DNA from: Flavobacterium rivuli WB 3.3-2 = DSM 21788 | GTDB lineage: Bacteria > Bacteroidota > Bacteroidia > Flavobacteriales > Flavobacteriaceae | Assembly (NCBI RefSeq): GCF_000378485.1 | Contig: NZ_KB899968.1 | Coordinates: 372,001-436,000, forward strand | Reading direction: 5' to 3' | Length of the DNA: 64,000 nt | Shown: positions 7,417 through 15,956 of the stretch, in pieces | Layout of the letters: every line of letters starts with the position of its first letter | Position numbering within the stretch: the first letter of the stretch is position 1 | The notes under the pieces: generated by a model | Told to the model about the DNA's origin: nothing | Databases searched by the model: none | The model's input: only the letters and a program-made list of their open reading frames with translations | Program-made: the position numbers and the translations under genes

Positions 7417-8343
7417 CTAAATGTACAAATTTTTCCGCTTTAATTTATGAATAAGCGCATTTAATTCGAACCCCAGGAGCAAAATAAAGCAGTTTATCCA
7501 TATATATAGCATTAATACAAGTAGCGTGCCAATAGACCCGTACAACTCATTATACTTGCTAAAACGCACCACATAAATACTAAACCCAAAAGATGTTACA
7601 CCAAAAAGCAGCGTACTAAAAACCGACCCATAGCTAAAAAATGCGGCACCGCGGGTTTCTTTAGCTGCAAATTTAAACAACAGCGACGTAGTGGTAAGTA
7701 TCATAAGGATAAGGAACAGGTAACGCCCCAATTGCAGTAAAAAATCATCCTGGCTAATAATGCCACGGCTTGCAAGGCTGCGTATAACCACCTCAAACGT
7801 TACTATAGAGGCCACTGTAACAATTAGCAGCAGCGTAAGCACCAGCGACAGCGCAATGGCCACCCCATATTGCCTAAAGTAAGTGCGCTTTATAGTAATG
7901 TGCATACTGTTCTGGAAACCGCTTAGTATGGCATTTAGCCCATTACTCATAAGGAGTATGGAAAGTAAGATACCCGTAGATAACAGGCTCTTGTGGCTGT
8001 TAAGTAAAATATCGGTAAGGATGCCCGATATGGCATCGTAGGTTGTGGGCGGAACATTATCTGCCACAAACTGCATAAAATCTTCCTGAAATCCCTCGAT
8101 AGGAATGTAGGGTATAAGGTTAAGGATAAAAAGTGCAAAAGGGAACAGCGACATAAAAAAGCTGAATGCAATGGCACCCGCCCTGTAGGATATATCGCCT
8201 TTAAGGATGCCCGTAATATAAAGCTCAGCAAGGTGGTAGAGCGTAAGCCCATCGCTGTACGGCAACTTTATGCTTTTGCCAAACCGCACCAGGTATTTTA
8301 GTACCGGTACCTTTTCGAGTTTATGTTCGAGCGCCTGAGACAT
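7417..8343 (-). CDS. YihY/BrkB family inner membrane protein
   Basis: A 308-residue integral membrane protein of the YihY (once called ribonuclease BN/BrkB) family. Features: DISYRAGAIAFSFFMSLFP near residue 54, the typical family opening; about six transmembrane helices; and a closing segment with YGSIGTLLVLMLYIWINCFILLLGFELNA, the most conserved part. The short basic C-terminus (HKLKRKNLYI) is cytoplasmic. Molecular role is not established for the family. Its ATG overlaps the nadC stop by one base (TAATG), indicating translational coupling with nadC. Confidence 0.9.
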   Translation of the reverse strand: MSQALEHKLEKVPVLKYLVRFGKSIKLPYSDGLTLYHLAELYITGILKGDISYRAGAIAFSFFMSLFPFALFILNLIPYIPIEGFQEDFMQFVADNVPPTTYDAISGILTDILLNSHKSLLSTGILLSILLMSNGLNAILSGFQNSMHITIKRTYFRQYGVAIALSLVLTLLLIVTVASIVTFEVVIRSLASRGIISQDDFLLQLGRYLFLILMILTTTSLLFKFAAKETRGAAFFSYGSVFSTLLFGVTSFGFSIYVVRFSKYNELYGSIGTLLVLMLYIWINCFILLLGFELNALIHKLKRKNLYI

Positions 8344-9200
8344 TAAAATGCTTTTAGGCTAAGATCCATATTATAAACAGAGTGGGTAAGTGCCCCGCTC
8401 GAAATATAATTTACCCCACATTCGGCATAATGGCGCATGGTATCTTCGTTAATGCCGCCGCTGCTTTCCGTTTGGCAATAGTTGCCAATAAGTTGTACAG
8501 CTTCTCGGGTTTGGGCATAGTCAAAATTATCAAGCAGTATGCGGTGCACACCGGGGTTGGCCATAATTTCGCGCACCTCATTAAGGTCGCGTGCCTCTAC
8601 AATAATTTTAAGATCCAGGTTATTGGCCTTAAGGTATTCCTGCGTTTTAGTAATGGCAAGGGTAATGCCACCTGCAAAATCTATATGGTTGTCTTTAAGC
8701 ATCACCATATCATACAGGGCAAAACGGTGGTTCTCGCCGCCGCCTATTTTTACAGCCCATTTTTCGAGCGCGCGAATGCCCGGCGTGGTCTTGCGGGTAT
8801 CTAAAACCCCGGTGCCGGTACCTTCCAATATTTTAACGTATTTAGCGGTTTTGGTGGCAATGGCACTCATGCGCTGCATGGCATTAAGCACCAGCCTTTC
8901 GGCCTTAAGGATGCTTTGCGAACTGCCGTGTACATGAAAAGCCACATCGCCATATTTTACGGGTGTACCGTCTTGTATAAAAACTTCAAATGTCATGGCA
9001 GGGTCTACATAAGCAAACACCTGACGGGCAAAAGCCACCCCGGCAAGCAGGCCGTTATCCTTAACCAACAGCTTAGCGCGGCCTGTAGCGCCGGCGGGTA
9101 TGCAGGCAAGCGAACTGTAGTCGCCCGGGCCTACGTCTTCGCGAATAGCATTTGCAATTATTATATCGAGCTCTTTCTGGAATTGACTGTCAGATATCAT
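8343..9200 (-). CDS. nadC: Nicotinate-nucleotide pyrophosphorylase (carboxylating)
   Basis: A 285-residue quinolinate phosphoribosyltransferase converting quinolinate and PRPP to nicotinate mononucleotide, CO2 and pyrophosphate in de novo NAD synthesis. Signature motifs: the DTRKTTPG substrate loop (about residues 135-142), KIGGGENHRFALYD, the MLKDNHI motif, the VEARDLNE strand and the glycine-rich end (SGGINEDT, YISSGALTHS). Length equals the family norm. The start ATG at 9200 is the first in frame. It is followed, with a 1-nt overlap, by the BrkB-family gene. nadA and nadB are not in the window. Confidence 0.95.
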   Translation of the reverse strand: MISDSQFQKELDIIIANAIREDVGPGDYSSLACIPAGATGRAKLLVKDNGLLAGVAFARQVFAYVDPAMTFEVFIQDGTPVKYGDVAFHVHGSSQSILKAERLVLNAMQRMSAIATKTAKYVKILEGTGTGVLDTRKTTPGIRALEKWAVKIGGGENHRFALYDMVMLKDNHIDFAGGITLAITKTQEYLKANNLDLKIIVEARDLNEVREIMANPGVHRILLDNFDYAQTREAVQLIGNYCQTESSGGINEDTMRHYAECGVNYISSGALTHSVYNMDLSLKAF

Positions 9201-9346
9201 TGTATGGTATTATAAGGCTAAAATAGTGAATTTTTGCGGAATGGGCAGCTATTAAAATTATGTTAAAAATACCTAATAGTGGGTATAGGTGTGTTGTAGG
9301 AAAAGGTGTAGATTGTGAAATGTTTAAACCCTTAATTATCAAAAAA

Positions 9347-9880
9347 ATGAAATTTAATTTTAGAGAGTTAGATGCTGAAATCAGACAATTGATGCAGATT
9401 GAATTTGACTTTGATGTTACTTCAGAATTATTGTATAACAGTAAAAGATTTAGTGCTTATGGAATAGAAAAGTATCCTGATTTTTTTAAACAATCCATTA
9501 CTAATGGAGATGAAGAAACTTTGGCAACAGCATTGACTATTGAATGTTTTAATGAATATGAGGATCGTAATTCTAAAAATGGAGTAATATCTGTTAAAGT
9601 TCCAGTAACTGCTAACGTCACATTTGCTGAAGGTGAATTTAATAGATTTTATATTAGAGCTATTTGTCGAAAAGCAATAGCAAACAACGAATTTGTGACA
9701 GCATATAGGGCAAGAAACTCAGAAAAACCAAGAACTGGTTCTGAAGAGTTGTTAGGGAAATTAATAAATCCGACAGACGTTTTAAATGATCTAAGAAAGA
9801 ATATTGGGATAGACACTGCACTTGGACTTCCGAATGGGCCTAATAGTGGTTTAAGTATTGAACGAATAATAATTAAATAA
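9347..9880 (+). CDS. Hypothetical protein paired with 5'-nucleotidase
   Basis: I do not recognise this protein. From the ATG at 9347 (MKFNFREL) it is 177 residues; an in-frame ATG at 9260 would add 29 residues of uncharacteristic, GTG-rich sequence. It is acidic and soluble, with no signal or membrane segment. The N-terminal half looks helical (ELDAEIRQLMQIEF). The middle is a beta-rich stretch (VISVKVPVTANVTFAEGEFNRFYIRAICRKA). The C-terminus contains GSEELLGKLINPTDVL and a glycine-rich GLPNGPNSGLS loop. Only 4 nt separate it from the nucleotidase gene, so they are co-translated. Codon use is AT-rich and unlike nadC next door, which fits horizontal acquisition. Confidence 0.7.
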   Translation: MKFNFRELDAEIRQLMQIEFDFDVTSELLYNSKRFSAYGIEKYPDFFKQSITNGDEETLATALTIECFNEYEDRNSKNGVISVKVPVTANVTFAEGEFNRFYIRAICRKAIANNEFVTAYRARNSEKPRTGSEELLGKLINPTDVLNDLRKNIGIDTALGLPNGPNSGLSIERIIIK

Positions 9881-9884
9881 TATT

Positions 9885-10829
9885 ATGGCAGTAGATTTTT
9901 CGGAAATTTTAGTTGTTGGTGTATCAAGTAGATCACTTTTCGACTTAGAAAGTGAAAATAAAATTTTTGACAATGAAGGAATAACAAGTTATAGAGACTA
10001 TCAACAGTTACATGAAAACGATGTTTTACAACCAGGAACAGCTTTTCATCTTGTACAAAGCCTTTTACATCTAAACAAAGATGCTAAAAAACGAATTGTT
10101 GAAGTGATCGTTATGTCGAGAAATAGTCCTGAAACTGGTGTTAGAATTATGAATTCAGTTCAACATTATGAATTGGATATTACGAGGATGGCATTGAGTG
10201 GTGGTGAGCCTTTAGCCCCTTATATTGATGCATTTGATATAGATTTATTTTTGAGTAGAGATTTAAACGACGTACAATCTGTAATTGATTCAAAAGAATG
10301 CGCAGCTGCGATTATATATGATCCGCCGACTGAATTTAATCCAGTTGATAATAGAGTTAAAATAGCATTTGATGCAGATGCAGTACTTTTTTCGGGAGAA
10401 TCTGAACATCGATATAAAACTGAGGGAATGGAGGAATTTCATAAATATGAAAAGGAACATGAAAATGATCCTTTAGGTGAAGGTCCATTCGCTAAACTTT
10501 TAATCAAACTTTCGAAAATTCAAGAAGAACTTCCTACATCAATAGAATTATCCCCGTTAAGAATCGCTATAGTTACAGCAAGAAGTGCACCTTCACACAT
10601 GAGAGTTATTAAAACACTTAGAAATTGGGGGGTATATGTGGATGAGGCTTATTTTTTAGGTGGGTTATCAAAAGATAAAATATTGAAAGCATTTGGAGCA
10701 CATATCTTTTTTGATGATCAGGAAATACATTTAATTGAAACATCTAAACACGTCCCTTCAGGTCAAGTACCTTATGCTACAGATTCACCTTTATTCATTT
10801 TAAATAGGGATAATTTAAGTTCTAAGTAA
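9885..10829 (+). CDS. Cytosolic 5'-nucleotidase I-like (NT5C1 family)
   Basis: A 314-residue HAD-type nucleotidase related to eukaryotic cytosolic 5'-nucleotidase I, which dephosphorylates AMP and other nucleoside monophosphates. Conserved features in order: SSRSLFDLE (14-22), VMSRNSPETGVRIMNS (76-91), the LFLSRDLNDV segment (121-130), HAD motif I FDADAVLFS with D163 and D165, motif II TARSAPSH (231-238), a lysine region GGLSKDK (259-265) and motif IV FFDD with D277 and D278. These match the animal proteins closely. No signal peptide, so it is cytoplasmic. It follows the unknown gene by 4 nt and has the same AT-rich composition. Housekeeping salvage is possible, but the isolated pair and composition also fit an accessory nucleotide-depleting module (inference). 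Confidence 0.85.
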   Translation: MAVDFSEILVVGVSSRSLFDLESENKIFDNEGITSYRDYQQLHENDVLQPGTAFHLVQSLLHLNKDAKKRIVEVIVMSRNSPETGVRIMNSVQHYELDITRMALSGGEPLAPYIDAFDIDLFLSRDLNDVQSVIDSKECAAAIIYDPPTEFNPVDNRVKIAFDADAVLFSGESEHRYKTEGMEEFHKYEKEHENDPLGEGPFAKLLIKLSKIQEELPTSIELSPLRIAIVTARSAPSHMRVIKTLRNWGVYVDEAYFLGGLSKDKILKAFGAHIFFDDQEIHLIETSKHVPSGQVPYATDSPLFILNRDNLSSK

Positions 10830-10941
10830 TAGACTAATCTTTAGCATTTAATCTTAAAATAAGATTTGATAGAATAATATTGTATTACGCTTAACAATTG
10901 GTACAAAATGTAAGACCTCTCAGTAAAGAAATTTGTAAAAC

Positions 10942-10983
10942 AACACCCTATAACCGCAAAGGGGTTTTGGGTGTTTTATTTTT
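10942..10983 (+). terminator. Rho-independent terminator
   Basis: AACACCC pairs with GGGTGTT around an inner short helix (AACC / GGTT), followed by a T-rich tail. It lies 113 nt after the nucleotidase stop. Confidence 0.6.
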
Positions 10984-11080
10984 GCATCCGTGCCTTAAGA
11001 TAGCTACATAAAAATGCTACAACAAAAATTAGCGCGGTATTGTAAAATTTGTATATTAATCGCAAATCAAAACAATCGCC

Positions 11081-11248
11081 ATGAAAAATCTCCTCATTGC
11101 CTTTGTAGTATGCTGCTTTTAGGTAGTAGCCGTTGCTCAGTCTGAAATAGAGAAACAACTGCAGGGCACATGGAAGATGACCGAAATGAATGTGAGCGGG
11201 CTATACGCAAATGCCGAAACTAAAGAGATTGCTATTAGCTGCCTTTAA
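11081..11248 (+). pseudogene. Broken lipocalin-like secreted protein gene
   Basis: An ATG at 11081 opens a normal-looking signal peptide (MKNLLIAFVVCCF), but codon 14 is TAG at 11120. The same frame then continues VVAVAQSEIEKQLQGTWKM and ends at a stop at 11246-11248. The piece QLQGTWKMTEMNVSG resembles the first strand of small secreted lipocalin-like proteins of Bacteroidota, which are normally two to three times longer. The gene therefore has both an in-frame stop in the signal peptide and a missing C-terminus. A stop-codon sequencing error would not explain the truncation. Confidence 0.55.
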
Positions 11249-11306
11249 TGCCAGATAAAAAAAACCACTCGGTAATTAAAAAAAGGCGAGTAACCACCAC
11301 AAATGC

Positions 11307-12482
11307 TTACGCTTTACTGCATAGTAAAACAACCTTTTCATTTTTAAGGTTGGTTGTAAAAAAAGCGTATGTATCGCCGCCGTCTTTAATTTTCCATTTC
11401 TTAAGGATATCCGTTACCTGAAGCGGGAAATTTCGTGCCGTTACATTCATCTTTTTGCCCTCTATATGCTGTTTAATTTCGGCTTTTTGGTAAGGAAGTA
11501 CCTGGTTAATATTGAACCTGCGTCCGGGAAAGTTTATAAGAATATCAGAAGTGTATAACTGCGAATGCTTATGCAGTTTTTGCAGGCTGTATACTGTGCT
11601 TACAGCATCAAAAGCCCCCGATTTCATAATGGCACTGTTAGGCTCATACAGGTATTTTTGGGGCAGCCCGTAAACTGCTTCGGTATCATTATCATATGAG
11701 GTTTCAAAAGTATCAATGCCCTCTTTAGCCAGGTTTACAGCAACAAGGGAAGGAGTGCCGGTGTAGCCTTTTTGAAGCATCCAAAGCAGTTCTTTAACCT
11801 CATTGTTTACAGCCACAATATGTATAGCTTTTACAAAATGAAGCTCGCCCAACCCCGCAGTAATATCAAGCAGGGGAGCAGTCTTTATAAGTATGTTATT
11901 GGTGTATTTAAAATAAGTTTCGAGTAAATCAGGAACGCCTGGCAGGCAGTCCTTAAGCATAAAAACCTTGCCTTTGGTGTCACTGCGTCGGGCAGGGTCG
12001 GCGTAGAGCCAGTCCCATTGCTTATCGGCATTAATAAGGGTATCAAGGCTGTCGCCCGCTATGCACTGTATGTTATCTGCGCCAAGCACCTTAAAATTAT
12101 GTTGGGCAATAACCGAAAGCTCTGCATTAAGTTCGCAATGGCTTACAATGGTCACGGTTTTCGAAAAAAAGTAATCGTCTATACCAAAACCCCCGGTAAG
12201 GTCTATTAGGCGTTCGCCCGAAACAAGCCCTGATTTATACAATGCCGCAGCCTCTGATGAGGTTTGCTCAACTGAAATTTTAGAAGGGTAAACTATATCC
12301 TGAGCTGCATACCACGTAGGCAGTTTGTCTTTAGCACGTTGGCGTGCAGCAATCTGGTTTAGTATTTCTGTCCAGTCAGCATCCGGAAAAGGGTTCTTTT
12401 GCAGTGCCAGTTGGGTAACGGGCTGCGTGGTATTTTCGCGAATGTATGCCTGTATTTCAGGCTTTAATAAATTTGAGAGCAA
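11307..12482 (-). CDS. Class I SAM-dependent methyltransferase with THUMP-like C-terminus
   Basis: A 391-residue protein with a Rossmann methyltransferase core: motif I DLTGGFGIDDYFF (94-106), the acidic strand-2 residue in HCELN, and DPARRS (162-167) in the motif IV position. The N-terminal 90 residues are helical and include a conserved YPSKISVEQTSSEA stretch. The C-terminal 80 or so residues resemble the THUMP-like domain found after this core in Bacteroidota. An RNA substrate is inferred from that domain; the actual substrate is unknown. It starts 2 nt after the end of the AI-2E transporter gene, so the two are co-transcribed. Confidence 0.82.
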   Translation of the reverse strand: MLSNLLKPEIQAYIRENTTQPVTQLALQKNPFPDADWTEILNQIAARQRAKDKLPTWYAAQDIVYPSKISVEQTSSEAAALYKSGLVSGERLIDLTGGFGIDDYFFSKTVTIVSHCELNAELSVIAQHNFKVLGADNIQCIAGDSLDTLINADKQWDWLYADPARRSDTKGKVFMLKDCLPGVPDLLETYFKYTNNILIKTAPLLDITAGLGELHFVKAIHIVAVNNEVKELLWMLQKGYTGTPSLVAVNLAKEGIDTFETSYDNDTEAVYGLPQKYLYEPNSAIMKSGAFDAVSTVYSLQKLHKHSQLYTSDILINFPGRRFNINQVLPYQKAEIKQHIEGKKMNVTARNFPLQVTDILKKWKIKDGGDTYAFFTTNLKNEKVVLLCSKA

Positions 12483-12484
12483 GA

Positions 12485-13591
12485 TTATATATCTTTAGTA
12501 AGTGCTTTAACAACAGGGTTTTTAGGGAAAAATTCTTTTGCAACCACCTTAAGCACAGTATATAATGGTATGGCCACTATCATGCCCAGTACGCCAAATA
12601 CAAAACCGCTTACAAGTATCACTATAAAAATTTCCAGTGGGTGCGAGTTCACACTATTTGAAAATATGAGCGGCGAGCTAACATTATTATCTATAAACTG
12701 CGCTATGCTGTAACCTATAATTACGTATAAAGTGGTAGATAGCATTTCTCCCTGTGTTTCCGGCCCAATGTTACCCAGCAAAGTTAGTACAATTACTAAA
12801 ACGGTGGCAATTACAGGACCTATATAAGGTATAATATTAAGGAGCGCTGTTATAAATGCAATTATAAATGCATTTTTAACCCCAAATATAAGCAGTACTA
12901 TCAGGTAAATGCTAAAGAGTACCGCAAGCTGAACTATAAGCCCTATAAAGTAGCGGCTAAGCAGGTAATTTACTTTGCGCAGGGAGTTAAGTATTTTGTC
13001 TTCATGCTCATCGGGTAATAATTTGCGGGCACCTGCAAAAAATAACTTGCGGTCTTTAAGGAAAAAGAAGGTAATAAACATTACCGATGCTAACCCCATA
13101 CCAAAACCACTTAGTATGCCTATAAGCGAATTAAGTAATGCGGGTATAAAGTTAAAATTGAGTTTAGAGGTAAGGTTAGCTTCTTTGATCATTTTTTGGG
13201 TATCTATGCCAAAATAGTCGTTTACGCTATGCACCATGTTCATGACATCCGTTTCCAGTTTGGCAGTATCCAGCAGGGACAGGTTTTCACTCTGGGTAAC
13301 TATAAGTGGCACAAACATCATGATGAAGCCTGCAAGCAAACCAAGAAAAAGTACCAGTGTAAATATGACGGCTAAGATGTGCGGAAACCGCAGTTTTCGT
13401 TTTAAAAAGAATACAACAGGACTCGCTACCATGCTTAATATAAGAGCTACAAACAAGTAAATAAGAACCGTTTGTATTTGGTTTAAAAACAAGAGCAGTA
13501 TAAAAATTGCACCGAGCGTTAATACGGCGCGCACTATACCGTGAGAGATAATTTTAGGAGTCATTAAGGTAGTAGTTTGGTGTTTAGACAT
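12485..13591 (-). CDS. AI-2E family transporter
   Basis: An integral membrane protein of the AI-2E transporter (PerM/TqsA) superfamily. It has paired N-terminal helices (AVLTLGAIFILLLFLN and YLFVALILSMVASPVVFFL), a soluble middle section, and the conserved C-terminal helices with NIIPYIGPVIA and VILVSGFVFGVLGMIVAIPLYT. Members export autoinducer-2, sodium or other solutes, so the substrate is open. The start chosen is ATG 13591 (368 residues); ATG 13564 (MTPKIISHG) is also plausible. The longer frame from 13678 would start upstream of a likely promoter segment and adds non-homologous residues. Co-directional with the methyltransferase gene, 2 nt apart. Confidence 0.85.
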   Translation of the reverse strand: MSKHQTTTLMTPKIISHGIVRAVLTLGAIFILLLFLNQIQTVLIYLFVALILSMVASPVVFFLKRKLRFPHILAVIFTLVLFLGLLAGFIMMFVPLIVTQSENLSLLDTAKLETDVMNMVHSVNDYFGIDTQKMIKEANLTSKLNFNFIPALLNSLIGILSGFGMGLASVMFITFFFLKDRKLFFAGARKLLPDEHEDKILNSLRKVNYLLSRYFIGLIVQLAVLFSIYLIVLLIFGVKNAFIIAFITALLNIIPYIGPVIATVLVIVLTLLGNIGPETQGEMLSTTLYVIIGYSIAQFIDNNVSSPLIFSNSVNSHPLEIFIVILVSGFVFGVLGMIVAIPLYTVLKVVAKEFFPKNPVVKALTKDI

Positions 13592-13836
13592 CGAATTTAA
13601 TAAAAAAAAGGGCATTACTTTATGGTTTAATATAAGATTATGACAAACCTTACTATTGTGGCTTATAAAGCGCAGCATATTTATTAAAAGCTATATTTTA
13701 TGCTAATTATTTAACAATCGTAAGTACGTATAAAGCAGCTTTAACATATTTTAACACAGAGCGTTATAGATGCGTTAATTGTTTACAGGCAGGTGCGTTT
13801 AATGCCTAAATTGTGGCATCAATAAATCACGACACA

Positions 13837-15573
13837 ATGGGAAAAAAAGTAGCCGACCAAATAGTACAAATGCTTGCAGATAATGATGTAAGAAGAATAT
13901 ATGCCGTTACCGGCGACAGCCTTAACGAACTTAACGATGCCGTGCGCCGCGATGGTCGCATACAATGGATACATGTAAGGCACGAGGAAGCAGGTGCCTA
14001 TGCCGCTGCCGCCGAAGCCGAACTGGATGGTTTTGCGGTATGTGCGGGTAGTTGTGGCCCCGGCCATGTGCACCTTATAAACGGGCTGTATGATGCCCAC
14101 CGTAGCGGGGTGCCACTGCTTGCAATAGCCTCAACCATAAATACTCCTGAGTATGGGGTAGATTATTTTCAGTCTACAAATACCACAAGATTGTTTGATG
14201 ATTGCAGTTGTTACAATGAGGTAGCCAGCACACCGGAGCAGGTGCCTACAATGCTGCAAAGCGCCATACAGCATGCACTGCATCACAAGGGCGTGGCCGT
14301 AATAGGATTGCCGGGAGATGTATCTGCTATGGATGCTGTAGAGCCTGTGGCGGCAAAGAAAAATTACCGTAACAATCCGGTTATACGCCCTAATAATCAT
14401 GAACTTGCACAAATGGCTGCAATTTTAAATGCCGGGCCTAAAGTCACTATTTTTTGCGGTACCGGAGCTGATGAAGCCCATGACGAAGTAGTAGAACTCG
14501 CGGGTGCCCTTAAAGCCCCTGTAGGCTATTCGTTTAGGGGTAAAATGGGTATGCAGTATGATAACCCTTATGAGGTGGGGATGACCGGTTTGCTGGGTTT
14601 GCCATCTGCCTATCACAGCATGCATGAGGCCGATGTGATATTATTGTTAGGTACTGATTTTCCGTATACTGCGTTTATGCCTGCGGATAAAAAGATCATT
14701 CAGGTAGACCTAAAACCGGAGCGTTTAGGCAGGCGTGCCAAACTGGAACTTGGCCTTTGCGGTAACATAAAAGATACCATTGCAGCATTGTTGCCTATAA
14801 TCGAAACGAAGCAGGATGATACCTTTTTAATGGCGCAACTGGCGCTGTATGAAAAGGTAAAAGACAACCTTAATATCTATGTAAAAGACAGCGGTGAGAG
14901 CCATAAAATTTCGCCCGAATATGTAGCGCATACCATTGACAGGCTGGCAGATAGAAACGCTATTTTTACGGTAGATACCGGTATGTGCTGTGTGTGGGGT
15001 GCCCGTTACCTTAACGCTACGGGAGAGCGTAAGCTGTTAGGTTCTTTTAACCACGGTTCTATGGCAAATGCTATGCCTATGGCTATTGGTGCGGCACTTA
15101 GCCATCCTGATAAACAGGTAATTGCATTTTGTGGCGATGGTGGCCTTTCTATGCTGCTTGGAGACCTGGCAACCATACACCAGTACAAACTGCCTGTTAA
15201 AATTATAGTGTTCAACAACAGGTCGTTAGGGATGGTAAAGCTGGAAATGGAAGTTGCCGGATTACCTGATAACCAAACGGATATGGTTAACCCCGATTTT
15301 GCTATGGTTGCACTTGCCATGGGCTTTAGGGGCATTACTGTTAATGAGCCTGATAATCTTGAAAATGCCCTGACTGAAGCCTTTGCAATTAATGGGCCGG
15401 TACTGGTGAATGTTATGACAAACCCGGACTCGCTTGCCATGCCTCCTAAAATAGAGTGGAAACAAATGGCGGGTTACACCACTACGATGACCAAGCTAAT
15501 TTTGGGCGGAAAAATGGACGAAGTTTTAGACACTGTAAAATCGAATTACAAACACTTAAAAGAGATACTATAA
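13837..15573 (+). CDS. poxB: Pyruvate oxidase / ThDP-dependent enzyme (PoxB-like)
   Basis: A 578-residue thiamine-diphosphate enzyme most like the peripheral-membrane pyruvate:quinone oxidoreductase PoxB, which converts pyruvate to acetate and CO2 and feeds electrons to quinone. Visible: the N-terminal pyrimidine domain with the catalytic glutamate in VRHEEAGAYAAAAEAEL, the central FAD/Rossmann-like domain (about 185-340), and the ThDP motif beginning GDGGLSMLLGDL and ending FNN. The ATG at 13837 is preferred over the GTG at 13813, since MGKKVADQIVQML aligns with family starts. A pyruvate decarboxylase or acetolactate synthase role is less likely given overall similarity. It is monocistronic. 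Confidence 0.88.
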   Translation: MGKKVADQIVQMLADNDVRRIYAVTGDSLNELNDAVRRDGRIQWIHVRHEEAGAYAAAAEAELDGFAVCAGSCGPGHVHLINGLYDAHRSGVPLLAIASTINTPEYGVDYFQSTNTTRLFDDCSCYNEVASTPEQVPTMLQSAIQHALHHKGVAVIGLPGDVSAMDAVEPVAAKKNYRNNPVIRPNNHELAQMAAILNAGPKVTIFCGTGADEAHDEVVELAGALKAPVGYSFRGKMGMQYDNPYEVGMTGLLGLPSAYHSMHEADVILLLGTDFPYTAFMPADKKIIQVDLKPERLGRRAKLELGLCGNIKDTIAALLPIIETKQDDTFLMAQLALYEKVKDNLNIYVKDSGESHKISPEYVAHTIDRLADRNAIFTVDTGMCCVWGARYLNATGERKLLGSFNHGSMANAMPMAIGAALSHPDKQVIAFCGDGGLSMLLGDLATIHQYKLPVKIIVFNNRSLGMVKLEMEVAGLPDNQTDMVNPDFAMVALAMGFRGITVNEPDNLENALTEAFAINGPVLVNVMTNPDSLAMPPKIEWKQMAGYTTTMTKLILGGKMDEVLDTVKSNYKHLKEIL

Positions 15574-15663
15574 AATTTAACATATAGGTGTGTATAACAA
15601 TTTAGCAGTAATTTCGTGTTTTTTGCGTTGTGTGCAAAGGGGCTTTTAACGGTAATTTGCGAC

Positions 15664-15786
15664 ATGCAAAAGACAACAAAAAACCACTTTGAACACGAAC
15701 TGGTCAAAATTGAGCGATTTTTGCAAAAGCTGTATGTATACCACTTTACAGCATTTACTGAAGAAATGGCTTCAGCGATAGTTTAA
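15664..15786 (+). CDS. Possible 40-residue small protein
   Basis: An ATG at 15664 opens a 40-codon frame (MQKTTKNHFEHELVKIERFL and onward, ending EEMASAIV). It is amphipathic and mostly helical by composition, with no signal peptide. It sits in a 383-nt gap between poxB and pdxH and is directly followed by a palindromic dispersed repeat at 15791. I do not recognise it; it may be a short genuine protein, a gene remnant cut by the repeat, or a chance frame. Confidence 0.25.
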   Translation: MQKTTKNHFEHELVKIERFLQKLYVYHFTAFTEEMASAIV

Positions 15787-15790
15787 ATTT

Positions 15791-15862
15791 TTTTGCCACG
15801 AATTTCACGAATTGACACGAACTCAAAATTTGTGAGATTTGTGGAATTCGTGGCAAAATTTT
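15791..15862. repeat. Dispersed inverted repeat (GCCACGAATT type)
   Basis: TTTTGCCACGAATTTCACG on the left pairs with the right arm GGAATTCGTGGCAAAATT, giving a long imperfect hairpin of about 70 nt. Repeats of this wording are familiar between genes in Bacteroidota genomes. No coding capacity and no target-site duplication was identified. Confidence 0.7.
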
Positions 15863-15956
15863 ATTGTAATAGTCGTTTCAGTAAAATCAGGAAAAACAAT
15901 TGTAAATTTGTGGATGATCTAAAAATCAAATCTTCCAAAATCTAATTATCCTAAAA

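Noticed and set aside
10976..11158. 60-residue minus-strand frame in the gap after the nucleotidase gene
   Set aside because: It overlaps the plus-strand lipocalin-like remnant and the terminator region, has no promoter element and no recognisable protein features.
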